Notes: a model not told the origin generated them from the letters alone. Shown: positions 1 through 12,146, counted from the stretch's first letter. The stretch: 64,000 nucleotides of DNA from Branchiostoma belcheri (GCF_001625305.1 NW_017802935.1:2657031-2721030); one strand, 5' to 3'. Translations and numbers: made by a program.

Positions 1-138
1 GCTGGGGTGTCTCTACATAGCATCATGAATGCAGCGGACTGGTCACGAGAGTCTACCTTCCTGAAGTACTACAGGAGGGACAACAACCAACACACGTTTG
101 ACCAGGCTGTGCTGTCCACGGCTCTGAAGTCTGCATAA
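1..138 (+). mobile_element. 3' end of a tyrosine-recombinase ORF (DIRS/Ngaro-like retroelement)
   Basis: Frame 1 is open from base 1 to a TAA at 136-138, giving 45 residues that include IMNAADWSRESTFLKYYRR. This looks like the extreme C terminus of a tyrosine recombinase, with the candidate nucleophile tyrosine in KYYRR. The rest of the ORF lies outside the window. Palindromic repeats follow immediately (132-252 and 439-530), which suits the split or inverted termini of DIRS-group elements. The insertion sits in an intron of the 5'-nucleotidase gene on the same strand. A Crypton-type recombinase is an alternative because no reverse transcriptase is visible here. Confidence 0.6.
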
Positions 139-530
139 GGTAAATGATATACCCAAATAGGGAGTGTGCAGGTATAATTGAGGATTAGGCAAATTGTACT
201 TACCATGAAGGATAATCCCAATTATACCTCACACGAACTATTTGGGTATATCTTCCCACCCTTGCTGTTCTTCAGCTCCCAAGTAGCTGAAAATGCCCAC
301 CCATGGTGAACAGCACAGACTCTTTCTCGCACGTCGTCAAATGGCGGCGAACAATGTCATTACGTCATGATATCCCGTGATGCTTTGCGATTAGAGCTTT
401 GTACACGTGCGCCACCTAGCGATAAGCATAGGAAATACTGCATAAGGTAAATGATATACCCAAATAGTTCGTGTGAGGTATAATTGGGATTATCCTTCAT
501 GGTAAGTACAATTTGCCTAATCCTCAATTA
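132..530. repeat. Terminal repeat structure of the DIRS-like element
   Basis: A 29-bp sequence starting TGCATAAGGTAAATGATATA occurs identically at 132-160 and 439-467. In addition 175-252 is the reverse complement of 453-530 over 78 bp. The first block is itself a palindrome: GATATACCCAAATAG at 146-160 returns inverted at 238-252. Direct plus inverted repeats around a short spacer (253-438) directly after a tyrosine-recombinase stop codon suggest the element's 3' terminus. Confidence 0.65.
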
Positions 531-548
531 CCATTGTTTGCCCTTCAG

Positions 549-3013
549 CTGGATGAATTGAGAGATACCTACTACCCTATAGAGATCAATGCCAAGATGA
601 CAATAGAGGAGAAGATCCCATTCATGATGGAATGGTAAGCTTTGGTACTACATGTAGTAATGTGTCGTTTATATGCAGGGATATAATGTGCTTGCTAGCA
701 TCAAACAGTCTGGACATTTCCAAGTATCTTATTTCATATCCATTCCATCTTCTGTTTTCTTCTTATGTCATATTTTATTATTCGCAGTTTGCCAGTCAAA
801 ATTGTGGCTTTACGCATAGGCATATTTGCACTGTATACTGTCTGGCTTAGATTTTGTTGTAAATCATTATCTTTCTACAAAATTAATGAATTCTGTTCAA
901 AAAGCTAAGACAGTTCATTTATGAATGATCCAAGCTTACATGTTTGTCTTCTGGATTTGAAAAGTCTAACCTTTTTTTCCTAAGTTTGTATTGGTGATGT
1001 GAAAGAGCTGAGGTTTCAAAAATTCACACTTAGGTGGACAAAGGCTCAGTCAACTATTGTTGCATGCAACTTCCGGAGGGAAGACCTCACCAGAGCTGTC
1101 AGGGAGTCTAATGCTATGCTCAGGTTTGTATCACAGTAGAAACAATGAATAACATGCACCTGTCAACTGCTTGCTGCCTCTCGTGGTAGAAATTGTACCA
1201 AAGATTTTATACCACTCACGAAATGATAAAAAAAGCAAAGAAAGTTAGCAATACGCCGTTTGAGCAGATGGCTACATTTACACTTCAGAGACAGTGCAGT
1301 TGACGTGTGCATGCTAATGTTTATGTTAAAACAGTTTGTGATGTTGAAGTTTACGCTGTGTTATCAGGTATACAAAAGGAACCGGAGTTCTCGTTGAGTG
1401 CGGATTGAAGCAGTCTGATCTATCCCTCGCAGTTAAGGAGTCAAATGCTCTCATGAGGTTTGTTACTGAGTGTTCTGCCCCTGGATTTGACCTATGACCT
1501 TACATGCCTGACCCCTGACATCATTTCATATAAACCCTCTTGTAAACCATCAGAGATTATGCTATAAACCAATAGCAAAACAACTTTTCTCCCGCAAGAA
1601 ACAACAACTAAATTTTTAACGATGGGTTGAACAGAAATATTGTATGTTTCCTTTTCCCAACATTGTTTGCCTTTCTGAAGCTAGAGAAAAAGACTAGATT
1701 TGACTTAATTCTTGTGCAGTGAGATTACTTGTAACTAATTCATCATGTGTAACTTTGAAACTAAAACAGAAAAAAGAAGCAAACTATAGTCACTTTCCCG
1801 GAGTCTCTTTTTAAAAATCTTTGGAGTAACAATAAATACTAGACTACAGGACACTGACCTTTCTTTCATCTGTTTTCCCCACACAGAGATGGTTGTGACT
1901 GGCAGTTCAGCACTCTCCATGAGCACAAGGTTCCGATGTTGATCTTCTCGGCAGGGATCGGAGACATTCTGGAGGAGATCATCAAGCAGCACTCCCAGAT
2001 GTACGCCAACATGAGGGTGGTGTCCAACTACATGGACTTCAACCATGATGTGGGTTTCTTTCTCTCAAAATCTCACATTTTGTTTCACACATACATGTCA
2101 TTGACAATGTGTCTGTGTTTTTATGACATGTACATGCATATTTTTGTGTGGGGAAGACATGTATGTTTTTGTGTGGGGAAGAAATGCATGTTCTGTTTGT
2201 GAAAGAAAAGAAGTCCCAAACCCAATCTTGTTTTTCAATAGGGTATGTTGGTGGGTTTCAAGGGAGACCTTGTGCACACATACAACAAGAATGAGGGAGC
2301 CCTGCGGAATTCGGACTACTTTACAACACTAAAGGATCGCCGTAATATCATCCTGATGGGAGACTCCATGGGTGATCTCAGGATGGCTGACGGGGTGCCA
2401 AACATGCAACATATCCTCAAGATAGGCTTTCTCAATGACAATGTAAGTTTGCTGGTGTTTCTTCTCTTTTTGCAAAATACTTTAGAAAAGAGGAGCCATG
2501 CAGGCTAAATTTGTTGTATATGGGCTACTTCAATCCTTCCACTAAATTTCCTTGGCTTAAAAATGGGGAAAATACCAGAAGTGTGATTGCAATTCTGTAT
2601 AAAATTCATAGGTGGGGCTACTGCAATGGAGAATCTTGTACCCAGTGTAGTCATAGTATTCTGGGCACAAGAGCTGTCACATGATTCTTGAGAGCCTATC
2701 ACATGGCTTGTTTCTTTTGAACCAACTTTGAGCCAATCAAAATGATTGTTCTGTACCTGTGATGTGAAGAATCTTTTTTGGAGGGAAGTATGAATGTTTT
2801 CCTTGTCTTCTAGTAATTTCCTGTCAGTTTTAAGATGTATGACAGAAAATGACAAATATTCAGCATGCAAATTTCTTGTCACTAACATTTTCCACCTTTT
2901 TGTTGTTTCAGATTGAGGAGAGGTTAGAGAAATACAAGGAAGCGTATGACATTGTGCTAGTGTCAGACAGCACCATGGATGTACCAAATGCTATTTTGAA
3001 AAAGATTCTATAG
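549..3013 (+). CDS. NT5C3: Cytosolic 5'-nucleotidase III (3' part of gene)
   Basis: This enzyme family dephosphorylates pyrimidine nucleoside monophosphates (or 7-methyl-GMP) in the cytosol and is a HAD-type phosphatase. Visible exons: 549-634, 1034-1123 and/or 1368-1457, 1887-2049, 2242-2442, 2912-3013 (TAG). Family stretches are clear: [82 protein letters not shown] (the HAD motif with two aspartates), [10 protein letters not shown] and [17 protein letters not shown] at the C terminus. All junctions are GT-AG and keep frame. The 5' exons with the catalytic DxD are upstream of the window. Two similar 90-nt exons code for the same segment. An ATTAAA at 4712-4717 could be the poly(A) signal of a long 3' UTR. 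Confidence 0.93.
1034..1123 (+). other. NT5C3: NT5C3 exon copy A (duplicated exon)
   Basis: A 90-nt exon, phase 2 in and phase 2 out, flanked by TTAG and GTTTGT. It encodes 30 residues beginning [18 protein letters not shown] and ending VRESNAMLR. It matches the same segment of the nucleotidase as copy B (1368-1457). Confidence 0.85.
1368..1457 (+). other. NT5C3: NT5C3 exon copy B (duplicated exon)
   Basis: A 90-nt exon, phase 2 in and out, flanked by ATCAG and GTTTGT. It encodes [18 protein letters not shown]...VKESNALMR. 13 of 30 residues are identical to copy A by eye. Either copy splices in frame to 634 and 1887; using both would add 30 residues. Confidence 0.85.
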
Positions 3014-5090
3014 AGGCAATATTGTCACTATCCTTAGAGAATACATAGGCCACATGGGGTAAGCTTGGTTTTATGTAGGTACATCTGGAGGCATTGGATT
3101 CAGCTGTGGAGTTCAGCACTTCCAAGTGCAGTTCAATTCCACGGCTGTGGACGAACATCATGATTTTTTTTGGAACTGAGTCCAGTGCAATGGAGCACCT
3201 TATTCTTATGTCCATAGCAGCAAAAGTAATTTTTAGTGGTTAGGATCAAGCATTAAGCTATGATATTTTAAGTACCAACTATTTACTAGAAAAGGTGACC
3301 TACAGCCAGAAATATTATGGTAAGGTTTGATATCAAATGTGATGAAGTCTACAACCATGGACAAGCCAACATCCTTTCACAAATGATAAATTCCATGGCC
3401 AATTCCAATTTGCCAGACATACCTCTATCATAAAGGTATACACATGCACATGAGTTACAAATAGGTTTCTGTCACCACACACGAAGCAATTTCTTGGTTG
3501 CTGGTTACTGGGGTAGATGAAAATCAATCTAATGTATCTATGATATGTTTGTGTGGCCATTTTGGGGGGGAGGGGGTAGTTTTACTAATGTTGTCAACGG
3601 GTCGTTGACTTTAAGATGATAACTCTAATGGAAAACTTTTAAAGATTTTTTCTTTGTACAAGAAAAAAGGAAATTTTGAAATTTTAAAGCACATTTAGAG
3701 ACGTGACAAAAAACACGACAGAAAGTTCATAAAATCTGTTCAATGTAGAGGTAGAGACATCTGTGAACCTTTCGGGCAACTTTGAAAGTTTTATCAATAG
3801 TGCTCACAGGTACTAGTTAGAAAGTCTTTGCAAAAGTGTTTTACGGATTTATAGATCTGCCGGTTTGCTTGCTGTATTCTCACTTCTCAGTGTACCTGAA
3901 AATCCTGCTCTGCAAAATTAGAGCGTTTTTCAGTATTATGGTCATTGTCTCATTAGGTAATGAATCCTTCAGCTACCTCAAATAATTGACATGTTTCGCT
4001 GCAGCATTTTCAGAGTAATTTTGTTGGAGGGAGAAAAATGAGTTGGAGAACTAGTACTAGTTAATTTTGGTGCTTAGGATGGAAAAACATAGTTGTAATT
4101 GGACAGCACTGTTTTGGTAAATTCCCGAAGTGTAACGCTTTATAGTGCATGTAGATTAGATCTAGAGTTAGAGTACAAATGTCTTTAGTGCTTTAGTCAA
4201 TGAATAGAAATCATTGAAAGTTGAAATTAGCTTTTTGGATTTTAGCATTTTAAACTTTGCTGTGGTGCTATGGTGAAAACACAATCAACGAACTGACAGG
4301 TAGGAGATTTTAAAACTAATCTTTAAGCAGATGTAGGGTTTGGGTTGATTTACATGCATTTTTGCAGCATCTTGTAAGCATTTTCATGGTCATATTTTCT
4401 CTTTGAAAAGCAGACCACTAGAAAGACATACAGAATGTCACAAAATCACCTGTAAAACAAGCTGAATACTTCCTGGGGATTATTTGAAGTAAACAACATC
4501 ATCAATGGCCAGTACTTCTCGTAACAAACTGAGCTTTTGAAAATTATTTTGTGATGTTTTAAATCTTGCTGCTTTGGTCAGATAATGCAAGGAGGTTAAC
4601 CTTCTTGGATAATGACTATGCTCACTGAATTCCAGACTGCTTAAAGATTGTAATAATTGTTTAATTCATGTATACATAGCTGAGTATGATTATTGTAAAT
4701 TTCAGGATGATATTAAAGTGAAGATGATTTTCCGTTGTTCTTTCTACTGTCTTATCATAATATAAAGATAAAAGGGATGTAGGAGAAAAATAGTCCAATG
4801 ATACATACAGATTTTCCTATGATTAATTGCTCTCAAGAAATGAGCATCCCAACCATGATGACATTGAGACATAATAACATGATTCTATATGCCATGGGCC
4901 TTTTCATAACTTCAATAACTAATATGATTATAATGATAGTCCTTATATCTTTGCAAAAGTGAAAGACTTTCATTTTCACTACTGACAGATTACTACAAGC
5001 TCTGCCGCTATGCATAAAGAGGTGTACAACTGTATACTTGATTGTAACATTATGCTAGAATAGATCTGATATATTGATTGTAATATTGAA
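3014..5090. other. 3' UTR of NT5C3 and intergenic DNA
   Basis: AT-rich sequence with no convincing ORF or domain on either strand. Its first part is probably the NT5C3 3' UTR. The right edge meets the 3' end of the next, minus-strand gene. Confidence 0.4.
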
Positions 5091-5093
5091 TTG

Positions 5094-5099
5094 TTTATT
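5094..5099 (-). terminator. Poly(A) signal AATAAA
   Basis: AATAAA on the minus strand, about 590 bp past the stop codon of the 5689-9230 gene. Confidence 0.5.
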
Positions 5100-5688
5100 A
5101 ATTGTTCGAAATCACAAGTACATAGCAGCACCAAGGTGCTAAAAGTTTGTATTAGAAACTACACATAACAAATACAAAAGCCACAAAAATGGCAGTCACA
5201 GTTGGGTACAATTAAACAATAAAAAGGCAAAACACTGACATCAGCTGTATGTACCAGAGCTGCTAGTACATGTACATGTACTTGTATACAGTAGGATTTC
5301 ATAGCTATATTTATTAAAAGGTCCCTTTTTTAGCTGGAAGAGGTTACAAAATATATATGGGTTATGGGACAGATGCTTTGTATGCACAGATCAACCTACA
5401 GTTTATCAACTGTTGTTGATTTGTAACAGCATGTGTCATGGAAACATTTGAACACTAGGGAGTCATGTTGCTTGTTATGCATGTTATAAATGCAACAACA
5501 AAGGTATTCTCATCAGTAGCACACTTATTCATCAGTATTTTCCTGGAGCAGACAGAGGGACATAATGGCTTTAAAGTGACCCCGCTTAGCAACCTCTTCT
5601 CGTGTATCAGTGTGATTATCTGCATTGGGGGAAATCTTGACATTATTGTTTGTTTGATAACCACTAGCACTTTCTGGCGAATGGTCTA

Positions 5689-8600
5689 CTAGTGGGCTAG
5701 TACCTTTAGCACTGTAGGAGCATGCCTTGGATTGTTGTTTTGTATCTCACCCCCCTCGTCATGCCCAATCAATGAATCATTACCATGTTGATCATCTGCA
5801 GCAACCTTCCCATCTGATTCCATCACAGATGGAGAGTCAAGTGAACTTTCGTCATGTTCTGTGCTGCTTTGAGAGAGGCCCCCTTCCTGATTTCTTTCTG
5901 GTTTTGATCTACTGAAGAGCCATGGAATTGAACGGGGTGATTTAAAAGGGAACCAGCCTTTCCTAGCATTACTCTGGTCAGGTGGGGCCCCCTTTATCTG
6001 AAGCTGTTGGGAATTCTGCCTCCATACAAGGGCTTTCATTGAGGCCAAAAAACTTTGGTCATTGACCTTACTAAGCTCAACATCACCGTTCCCTGTGATT
6101 TGAGCTACAAACTTGACAGAACCTTCCCCAGACTTTACCACATAACCATTCCCATACAGGTCAAATATCTTCAGTTCTGCGTCCCTCCATACCCCTGGGT
6201 ACTGCTCTTGCAGGGGTTCCAGGTTAGTGATTGCCCGCTGCAGCAGCTTACGTATGCTGCCTGTTCGTTCATCGTCGATTATCCCTTCGTTTCCACAGTA
6301 ATCGATGATCAGCTTTCCAAGTTTTGGTTTGGTGATCTCTTCAACAGTCTGGAAAAAAAGGTTACATGTGCATGGTTGAACCGTTCATTTGCCTTTCAGC
6401 TTTTGAAACCTTAAGACTGCATCTTGCCCTTGTTTCGGCCAGAAGCGCAGTTATGAAAATACAATTGTATGTAGAACTAGAGTTCCATGATCTATTAATC
6501 CCCCTAATTATGCAAATAGGATCCTCAATTGCATGAATTATATCTGTTGATCATATTCTCCACCAAAAGACAGTCTTATCTTAACAAAGAATGCCATGAT
6601 GAAATTTTCTCATAAATTATGCAAATGAGGTCCTTATTTGAATAAGTTATGTTTAATTATGTTCACCTTAACTTAACTTTCAAACACCCCAAGTATAAAA
6701 TTCCAGGCAGTTACCACTATGCAATTATAATATTTTCTCATTAATTGTGCAAATTTGTTTAAAGTTAAAACTTTTGATCCAACACGAAAATTCTCTCACC
6801 TAGAGCTTTCAACAAGTCACTCTGGTCTTCCTCAGTAGACTGACCCAGTGAAGCTTGTCACGTGGCTTCTTTGAAGTGTGACGTCAACAATGGGTCAAAG
6901 GTATCTGGTAGACGATGTCGGCCCCTGTCGCGGTTCAATGTAGGGTGATGGGCCCTGATGTAAATGGCTTCCTTCACCCCTCTCAAGAAATAGTCTTGTT
7001 CAGTGTCTAAAAACCTTACAGTGTCAAGTGAGACATGGTGTCCGGGTGACTCTATGTGAATGTGTTGAGACACCTCTGAACTGGCAGAACTAGGCCGTGT
7101 ATGTTCCTGAAACCTGGCTTTTAGAGACCTCTCCGTTTCACCAATATAAGTTTCCTGGCAGGGCCCCCTGTTGTTCTTGCCCTGGCAGGGGATGTGGTAG
7201 ATGACACCACACTTCTTCTCTTTGGGGGTTTTATCCTTGGGCGCAACAAGAATGTGTCTTAAAGTAGTGGTTGGTTTGAAACAGGTTGCAATCCCGTGGG
7301 AAATGAAAATCCTCCTGAGAGCTTCAGACAAGTCCTTGAGGTATGGCAGGACCACCAACCCCTTGGACTTTGTTCCTGCTGAGGGTTTGGTGTTAGGAGG
7401 TTTTGGGCAGATTCACATAGAGTCACCCGGACACCATGTCTCACTTGACACTGTAAGGATTTTAGACACTGAACAAGACTATTTCTTGAGAGGGGTGAAG
7501 GAAGCCATTTACATCAGGGCCCATCACCCTACATTGAACCGCGACGGGGGCCGACATCGTCTACCAGATACCTTTGACCCATTGTTGACGTCACACTTCA
7601 AAGAAGCCATGTGACAAGCTTCACTGGGTCAGTCTACTGAGGAAGACCAGAGTGACTGGTTGAAAGCTCTAGGTGAGAGAATTTTCGTGTTGGATCAAAA
7701 GTTTTAACTTTAAACATGTAACTACCAACACAGATGAACTTTCATGATAATTATGCAAATTAAGTCTTCATTTGCATAATCGATATCTGCCTGTGTTTCT
7801 CTCATTCTTAATAACATATGTCACAAGCTTGAACTTCCTATTATGGAATGCAGCTGATAAATAGAATTTCCTCATTAATTATGCAAATTACATCCATATT
7901 TGCATAATTGTAATATCATTATGTCAAGCATCACTCAAGCTACCTACATACCAAAAATCACGATGATCCATCAATCGGTTCTTGAGTTATCCCCCTTTAA
8001 ACATTTGTCCATTAAACCCCCCTGCAGTTCTAGAGCAAGCACCTAGGGGGCTCAAACTCATGTCACTTTATCCCCAGCACAAGAGCTATCTACCATCTAA
8101 ATTTCGTTACCCTAGCATGTCTGGATCATGAGATATCAAAACCGGAAGTTCTGCTTCAGTACCATGACAAGCCGCCAGGTGGCCCAAAATCTAATCATTT
8201 TGAGGTCTCATCAAGACCTACCCACCTACCAAGTATCAAGACAATCCATCAAGACCTTCTCAAGTTATCGTGTTGACAGACACACACACACACACATACA
8301 CGAACGTCCCTGAAAACATAACCTTCTTGGCGAAGGTAAATATCTCCAGGCTCTATGACAACAGTTTACATACCTTTACATCATATCCCCAGTACTCCTC
8401 ATCCTGGATCTGTTGATCTTCAGTTGGCACATTGTGAGAGCCAATCATCTGACCCATGATGCTTTCTGTCAGTGTATCTAATATATGCAATATAAAGTGT
8501 CGTGTGAAAAGAAAGCCTTGGTCATCCACAGTACCCCCGAGGCCTGCATTAGGGACAACCTGCTTTCGAAGACATACATAAACAGATGTACGCTAGGCAT

Positions 8601-9230
8601 TCGTGGAAAACAAGAGACAAATTTGTAGAATTCCTGAACACTGACTTCAAGTTATATCATTTGGCTCGCCCCTGACGCGTCGCCAAAAAGTCCCTTTCCT
8701 AGCCCCCTAATGGTTGGACCGTTTGTGCTGTTACAGAAACAGCATAAACTTGGGAAACATACTTTATCCTCAAATAGTATCAGTCCACGAATTTGTACAG
8801 TACAAAGCAACTGATACTAATCCTGTTATTTTGTCACAAGTGGTCTCGTTTTCGGTCACAGCTTGAAATTAAGCAGGCAGATTTTGGGGGTGTTAAATCG
8901 TTACTTCCTCCTTTGACACATACAAGGACAACTAGGTAACGTCTAGCCTCTCCAACTTCTGCTTGGAGACTCAAACATGTACATTTGTACATGCCATATC
9001 GCCCCCGTGTACATGCGAACTGGCTGTACCTGTTAAACAGTACAGCTAAATAATGGCATACATACACACAAATAGACAGTCAAGTACCTTCTCGGTGCCT
9101 GTACTGCTTAGAACCAGTGGCCGTTCACCGTCTGTAGAACTGTAAATTTAAAATAGACTGAGCCGTTTAACAACAACAACCTTTATGGACACAGCTATAG
9201 AAAATAAAGTACACACCTGACATGAGCCAT
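5689..9230 (-). CDS. Unrecognised 303-residue protein, four coding exons
   Basis: Coding exons 9230-9217, 9139-9088, 8559-8374 and 6348-5689 join in frame to 303 residues. The first exon codes only MAHVS up to a phase-2 junction, and it is the only ATG that leads in frame into the rest. I recognise no family. Visible features: no signal peptide or membrane segment; a folded-looking N-terminal two thirds, including LFTRHFILHILDTLTESIMG, KLGKLIIDYCGNEGIIDDE and ELKIFDLYGNGYVVKSGEG; then a basic and proline-containing stretch (FPFKSPRSIPWLFSRSK); then a low-complexity acidic, Ser/Asn/His-rich C terminus. The 2.0-kb third intron holds inverted Penelope fragments. It is divergent from the gene at 10003, with about 770 bp between the ATGs. 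Confidence 0.75.
6770..7405 (-). mobile_element. Penelope-like element fragment with GIY-YIG endonuclease
   Basis: The minus-strand ORF 7358-6858 (open a little further upstream) encodes the C terminus of a Penelope-type retroelement: LVVLPYLKDLSEALRRIF, the conserved CGVIYHIPC...YIGETERSLKARFQEH pattern of GIY-YIG nucleases, SEVSQHIHIESPGH, GVKEAIYIRAHHPTLNRD, and a stop at 6858. The reverse transcriptase is missing, so this is 5'-truncated. It lies in an intron of the 5689-9230 gene, in the same orientation as that gene. Confidence 0.8.
7406..7730 (+). mobile_element. Inverted second Penelope fragment
   Basis: From about 7409 the plus strand encodes IHIESPGHHVSLDTVRILD through GVKEAIYIRAHHPTLNRD to a stop at 7614. 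It nearly repeats the C terminus of the adjacent minus-strand copy. The 3' flank is also inverted: 7615-7710 matches the complement of roughly 6770-6857. The result is a large inverted repeat with a centre of about 350 bp. Confidence 0.75.
8280..8297. repeat. (CA)n microsatellite
   Basis: A short CA run near the right end of the repeat-rich intron, followed by sequence resembling a retroelement 3' tail. Confidence 0.7.
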
Positions 9231-10002
9231 GGAAATAGCTAAAAGTCCCGAGGTGACTCATGAAAAAAACCCATATGGGACGTCCCGAGGTGAGTCATGT
9301 AAAACCGCATCACCGTATGGATGTATAAGCAATGCAATCACTACGCCCAACTTTCACTAGTCGTTGATTTGGTCATCTTTTGCGCAGATCGCGATTCTGA
9401 ATTAGATCTGTATGAAATTAAAAGCTGTCTTGTTTGTACAAAAATAAAAACGCGCTTGATGATCGTGTTTACATGCATATTGACTGTGAACTACATTCAT
9501 GCGGTGGATGACGACGTCAGGTCGGGTCGAATCACGTGGTTGGTAACCCCCACTTCTGCCTCCTACCCACATTTATTTAAATCTTTCCGATTCGACATAT
9601 TCCAAACAGGTATACGCACTTCAGTTCGCATTTTGTATATTCAAGCTTATTCAAGAGAGTGAAAGGTTTCGTGATTTGCTTGGGTTACCGTTAGTGCTAG
9701 GTATAAATCGTAAATATTGGCATGACCCACTTGCCTTTGTCTTCACCCGGACTTTTCTCTTGGGCGATTAGCGTTGTACAGTATGTTAGGTATGGATTCA
9801 TATTTAGTAAGTCATATTTGCTTCGTTCGGCTCGTATGTATGTATGTATGTATGTATGTATCAATATCATCCAAACAGGGCCGTAATATCCATTGTCTAT
9901 GCAGGAACGTGCATTTATTGCTGACCAATCTTTTTTCCTTGCATCTACATGTAGGGTCACAGTGCCAGTTTGTTGTCACGGTAGCTGGACCCTTGTTTTG
10001 AC
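9231..10002. promoter_or_regulatory. Divergent intergenic region between two unrecognised genes
   Basis: About 770 bp separate the ATG at 9230 (minus) and the ATG at 10003 (plus). It must hold both promoters if the gene models are right. It includes a GTAT tetranucleotide run (9834-9861) and two similar GTCCCGAGGTGA(C/G)TCATG copies near 9246 and 9282. No TATA box stands out. Confidence 0.4.
9834..9861. repeat. (GTAT)n microsatellite
   Basis: Seven tandem copies of a GTAT-type tetranucleotide. Confidence 0.85.
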
Positions 10003-11055
10003 ATGGCACAACAGCTAGAAAACATTCCTGTAAGTTGTTATCATGGATTAAACTGAAATATAGATTCATTCTTTAGTCCAACAAACGTTTTCCGTGCCCT
10101 TTTCAACAATTCAATGGTGATGATAACCGATTATTTTGTTTAATTTGCTGGTTAGCTGCTCCTGAAATATTGTCAAATGGCTTTTGTGTTCCTTAATCAA
10201 AACAAATCTATCGACAGATACCGATTGATTCTTGGATAAACCTGTGTGCACGGAACTCACCGTGATATATATATATATGTATACATATATATATATACGA
10301 GTATATATATATGTGCATGCATGTTTGTGTCTATATACATGTAGCAATACATATAACATTGTTTGCACATACATATAGATCTACCTCCATGCTTCAATTT
10401 CTCAATAATGGATATATTGATATTAGATATTGGTACTTTATGACTGATATTCTACTGAGGACCATCTATATTCGTTTATTTTTCATTAATGTACCTTTTT
10501 TTATGCAAGGAGGCCGATTTTGTGGTACCATGTCAGCGCAGTGTCAGCCCTGATGCCATATACAGGCAAATAAGGGAAAGAGGCCCTGAGTTTGCCACTT
10601 CAGCGGATGCAGCCCTGTTGAGGACAGCCAGTTCATGGCTTGTCAAACAGCATGCGTGGGTACGGACTAACCTACAGCTTGAGGTGTACGGAACAGAAAC
10701 ATGGGTCTTTTACGCGGGTGACCGTTGCAACCAGGTAGCCTTCAACGCTAGAGACGAAGGCGGCGAGGCCGATGTATTATGGGAAAGGAAGGGATGGAGG
10801 AAAACATTTTATGACGGTACAAAGGTGTTCTTAAAAGTTATAGGAATTGTCCTGCCACTTTCTGCTCCTGTTGCATTCTTCATCCCAGCTGTTGGGCCAA
10901 TACTTGCTCCTGTGATGGGTATTGCTGGTATTGTCGCATTGGTAACTTCTGAAGCTATGGAGGAGGATATGGGGATCCTGGCAACACTTCACGATAGAGT
11001 CAGGCAGGCCATTCTAGGACAGATGGAAAGAGGCTACAGACCGGCCCCCCAGTAG
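10003..11055 (+). CDS. Unrecognised 190-residue protein with a long hydrophobic segment
   Basis: Exon 10003-10029 (MAQQLENIP, donor GTAAGT) joins in phase 0 to 10510-11055 (acceptor TTTTTTTATGCAAG). I do not recognise the family. The N-terminal half is soluble-looking, with WLVKQHAWVRTNLQLEVYGT and ETWVFYAGDRC. About residues 115-158 form an uninterrupted hydrophobic, Gly/Pro-rich region (VIGIVLPLSAPVAFF, AVGPILAPVMGIAGIVALV) long enough for a membrane hairpin. A charged tail ends in YRPAPQ. No signal peptide is seen. The intron (10030-10509) holds an AT-rich simple repeat. The first exon is small and is supported only by phase and its splice site. Confidence 0.7.
10265..10312. repeat. AT-rich simple repeat
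   Basis: Interrupted (TA)n run within the intron of the 10003-11055 gene. Confidence 0.7.
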
Positions 11056-12080
11056 TAAAACTAAAAAAAATGTTCATCCATCGAGGTGGAGTGTATCGTG
11101 ATGTTGTACAGATATGCTGGATGTCCGTCCCTCAAGTAAAGAAGTAAAAGAGGGAATGATGCAAGAAAATGTGTGTTTTCATATTTATGGATTAGACTCT
11201 GTTTATGCCTCCATTAGCCTCAGTCGATTCCCTGTGTTTGTAATTTCTATGTACATTATACAGTAAGTAAAAATATACAAGTATTAGGAATTATTATGTT
11301 GTTTCCTTTATCAAGTATTCTACTGTCGTTGTTGAGAACCTGAAATGATACTTCAGCCACAATAATCTAGTATGTGACCTTTCCTTACCTTACCTAATCT
11401 AGTATGTGAGGTAAAAAAAAATGCGTACCTAAAATATGCAATCTCTTACACATTTTTTGTAATATTATAGACTAAGTTGGGCGTTCATTGTCCATGCAAG
11501 CTTGTGTTGACTTCCATGTGATTAACGTGTGATTTGCGTGAGCTAACGGGAAAGCTGTTTACACACATCGAATAAATGGCATATTAGCGCTGAGTGCGTC
11601 AAAGCCGATACCATACCCAATGCTGACGTCAATGTTTTCTGTTGAACTACAAAAGCAGAATTATATTGCCACGAACGCCATTATAGATTTTTCGTTCGGG
11701 CTAGTACCAACTGCTATCTACGAAAGTCTGCCTCTAGCATCGCTTTAAGCTGTACCAAATTATCGCGCATGGTATGTGAATTTATTTTATATCCTTGGTA
11801 TATTGTGCTATATTTTAAGTATGGCGTGTTGTTGCGAAGCTACATATGTATACATATGTCATATATGAGCTGCCCATTGGTATAGAGATGTGCACGTCAG
11901 TTTTGATGCCCTGCAGCTGGCTATACTGTGGGCAAGGAACAGATTCACTTTTCTACTTACGTCATCTGGCATATTTGTTACTGATAAATGAGATGACGGG
12001 AAACATAATATAGCTTACTACATTTGCTTTTTATGTAGTGTTGATGAAATGAAAAATAAACAAAGTCACGATGTTCTAGT

Positions 12081-12146
<66 letters not shown>

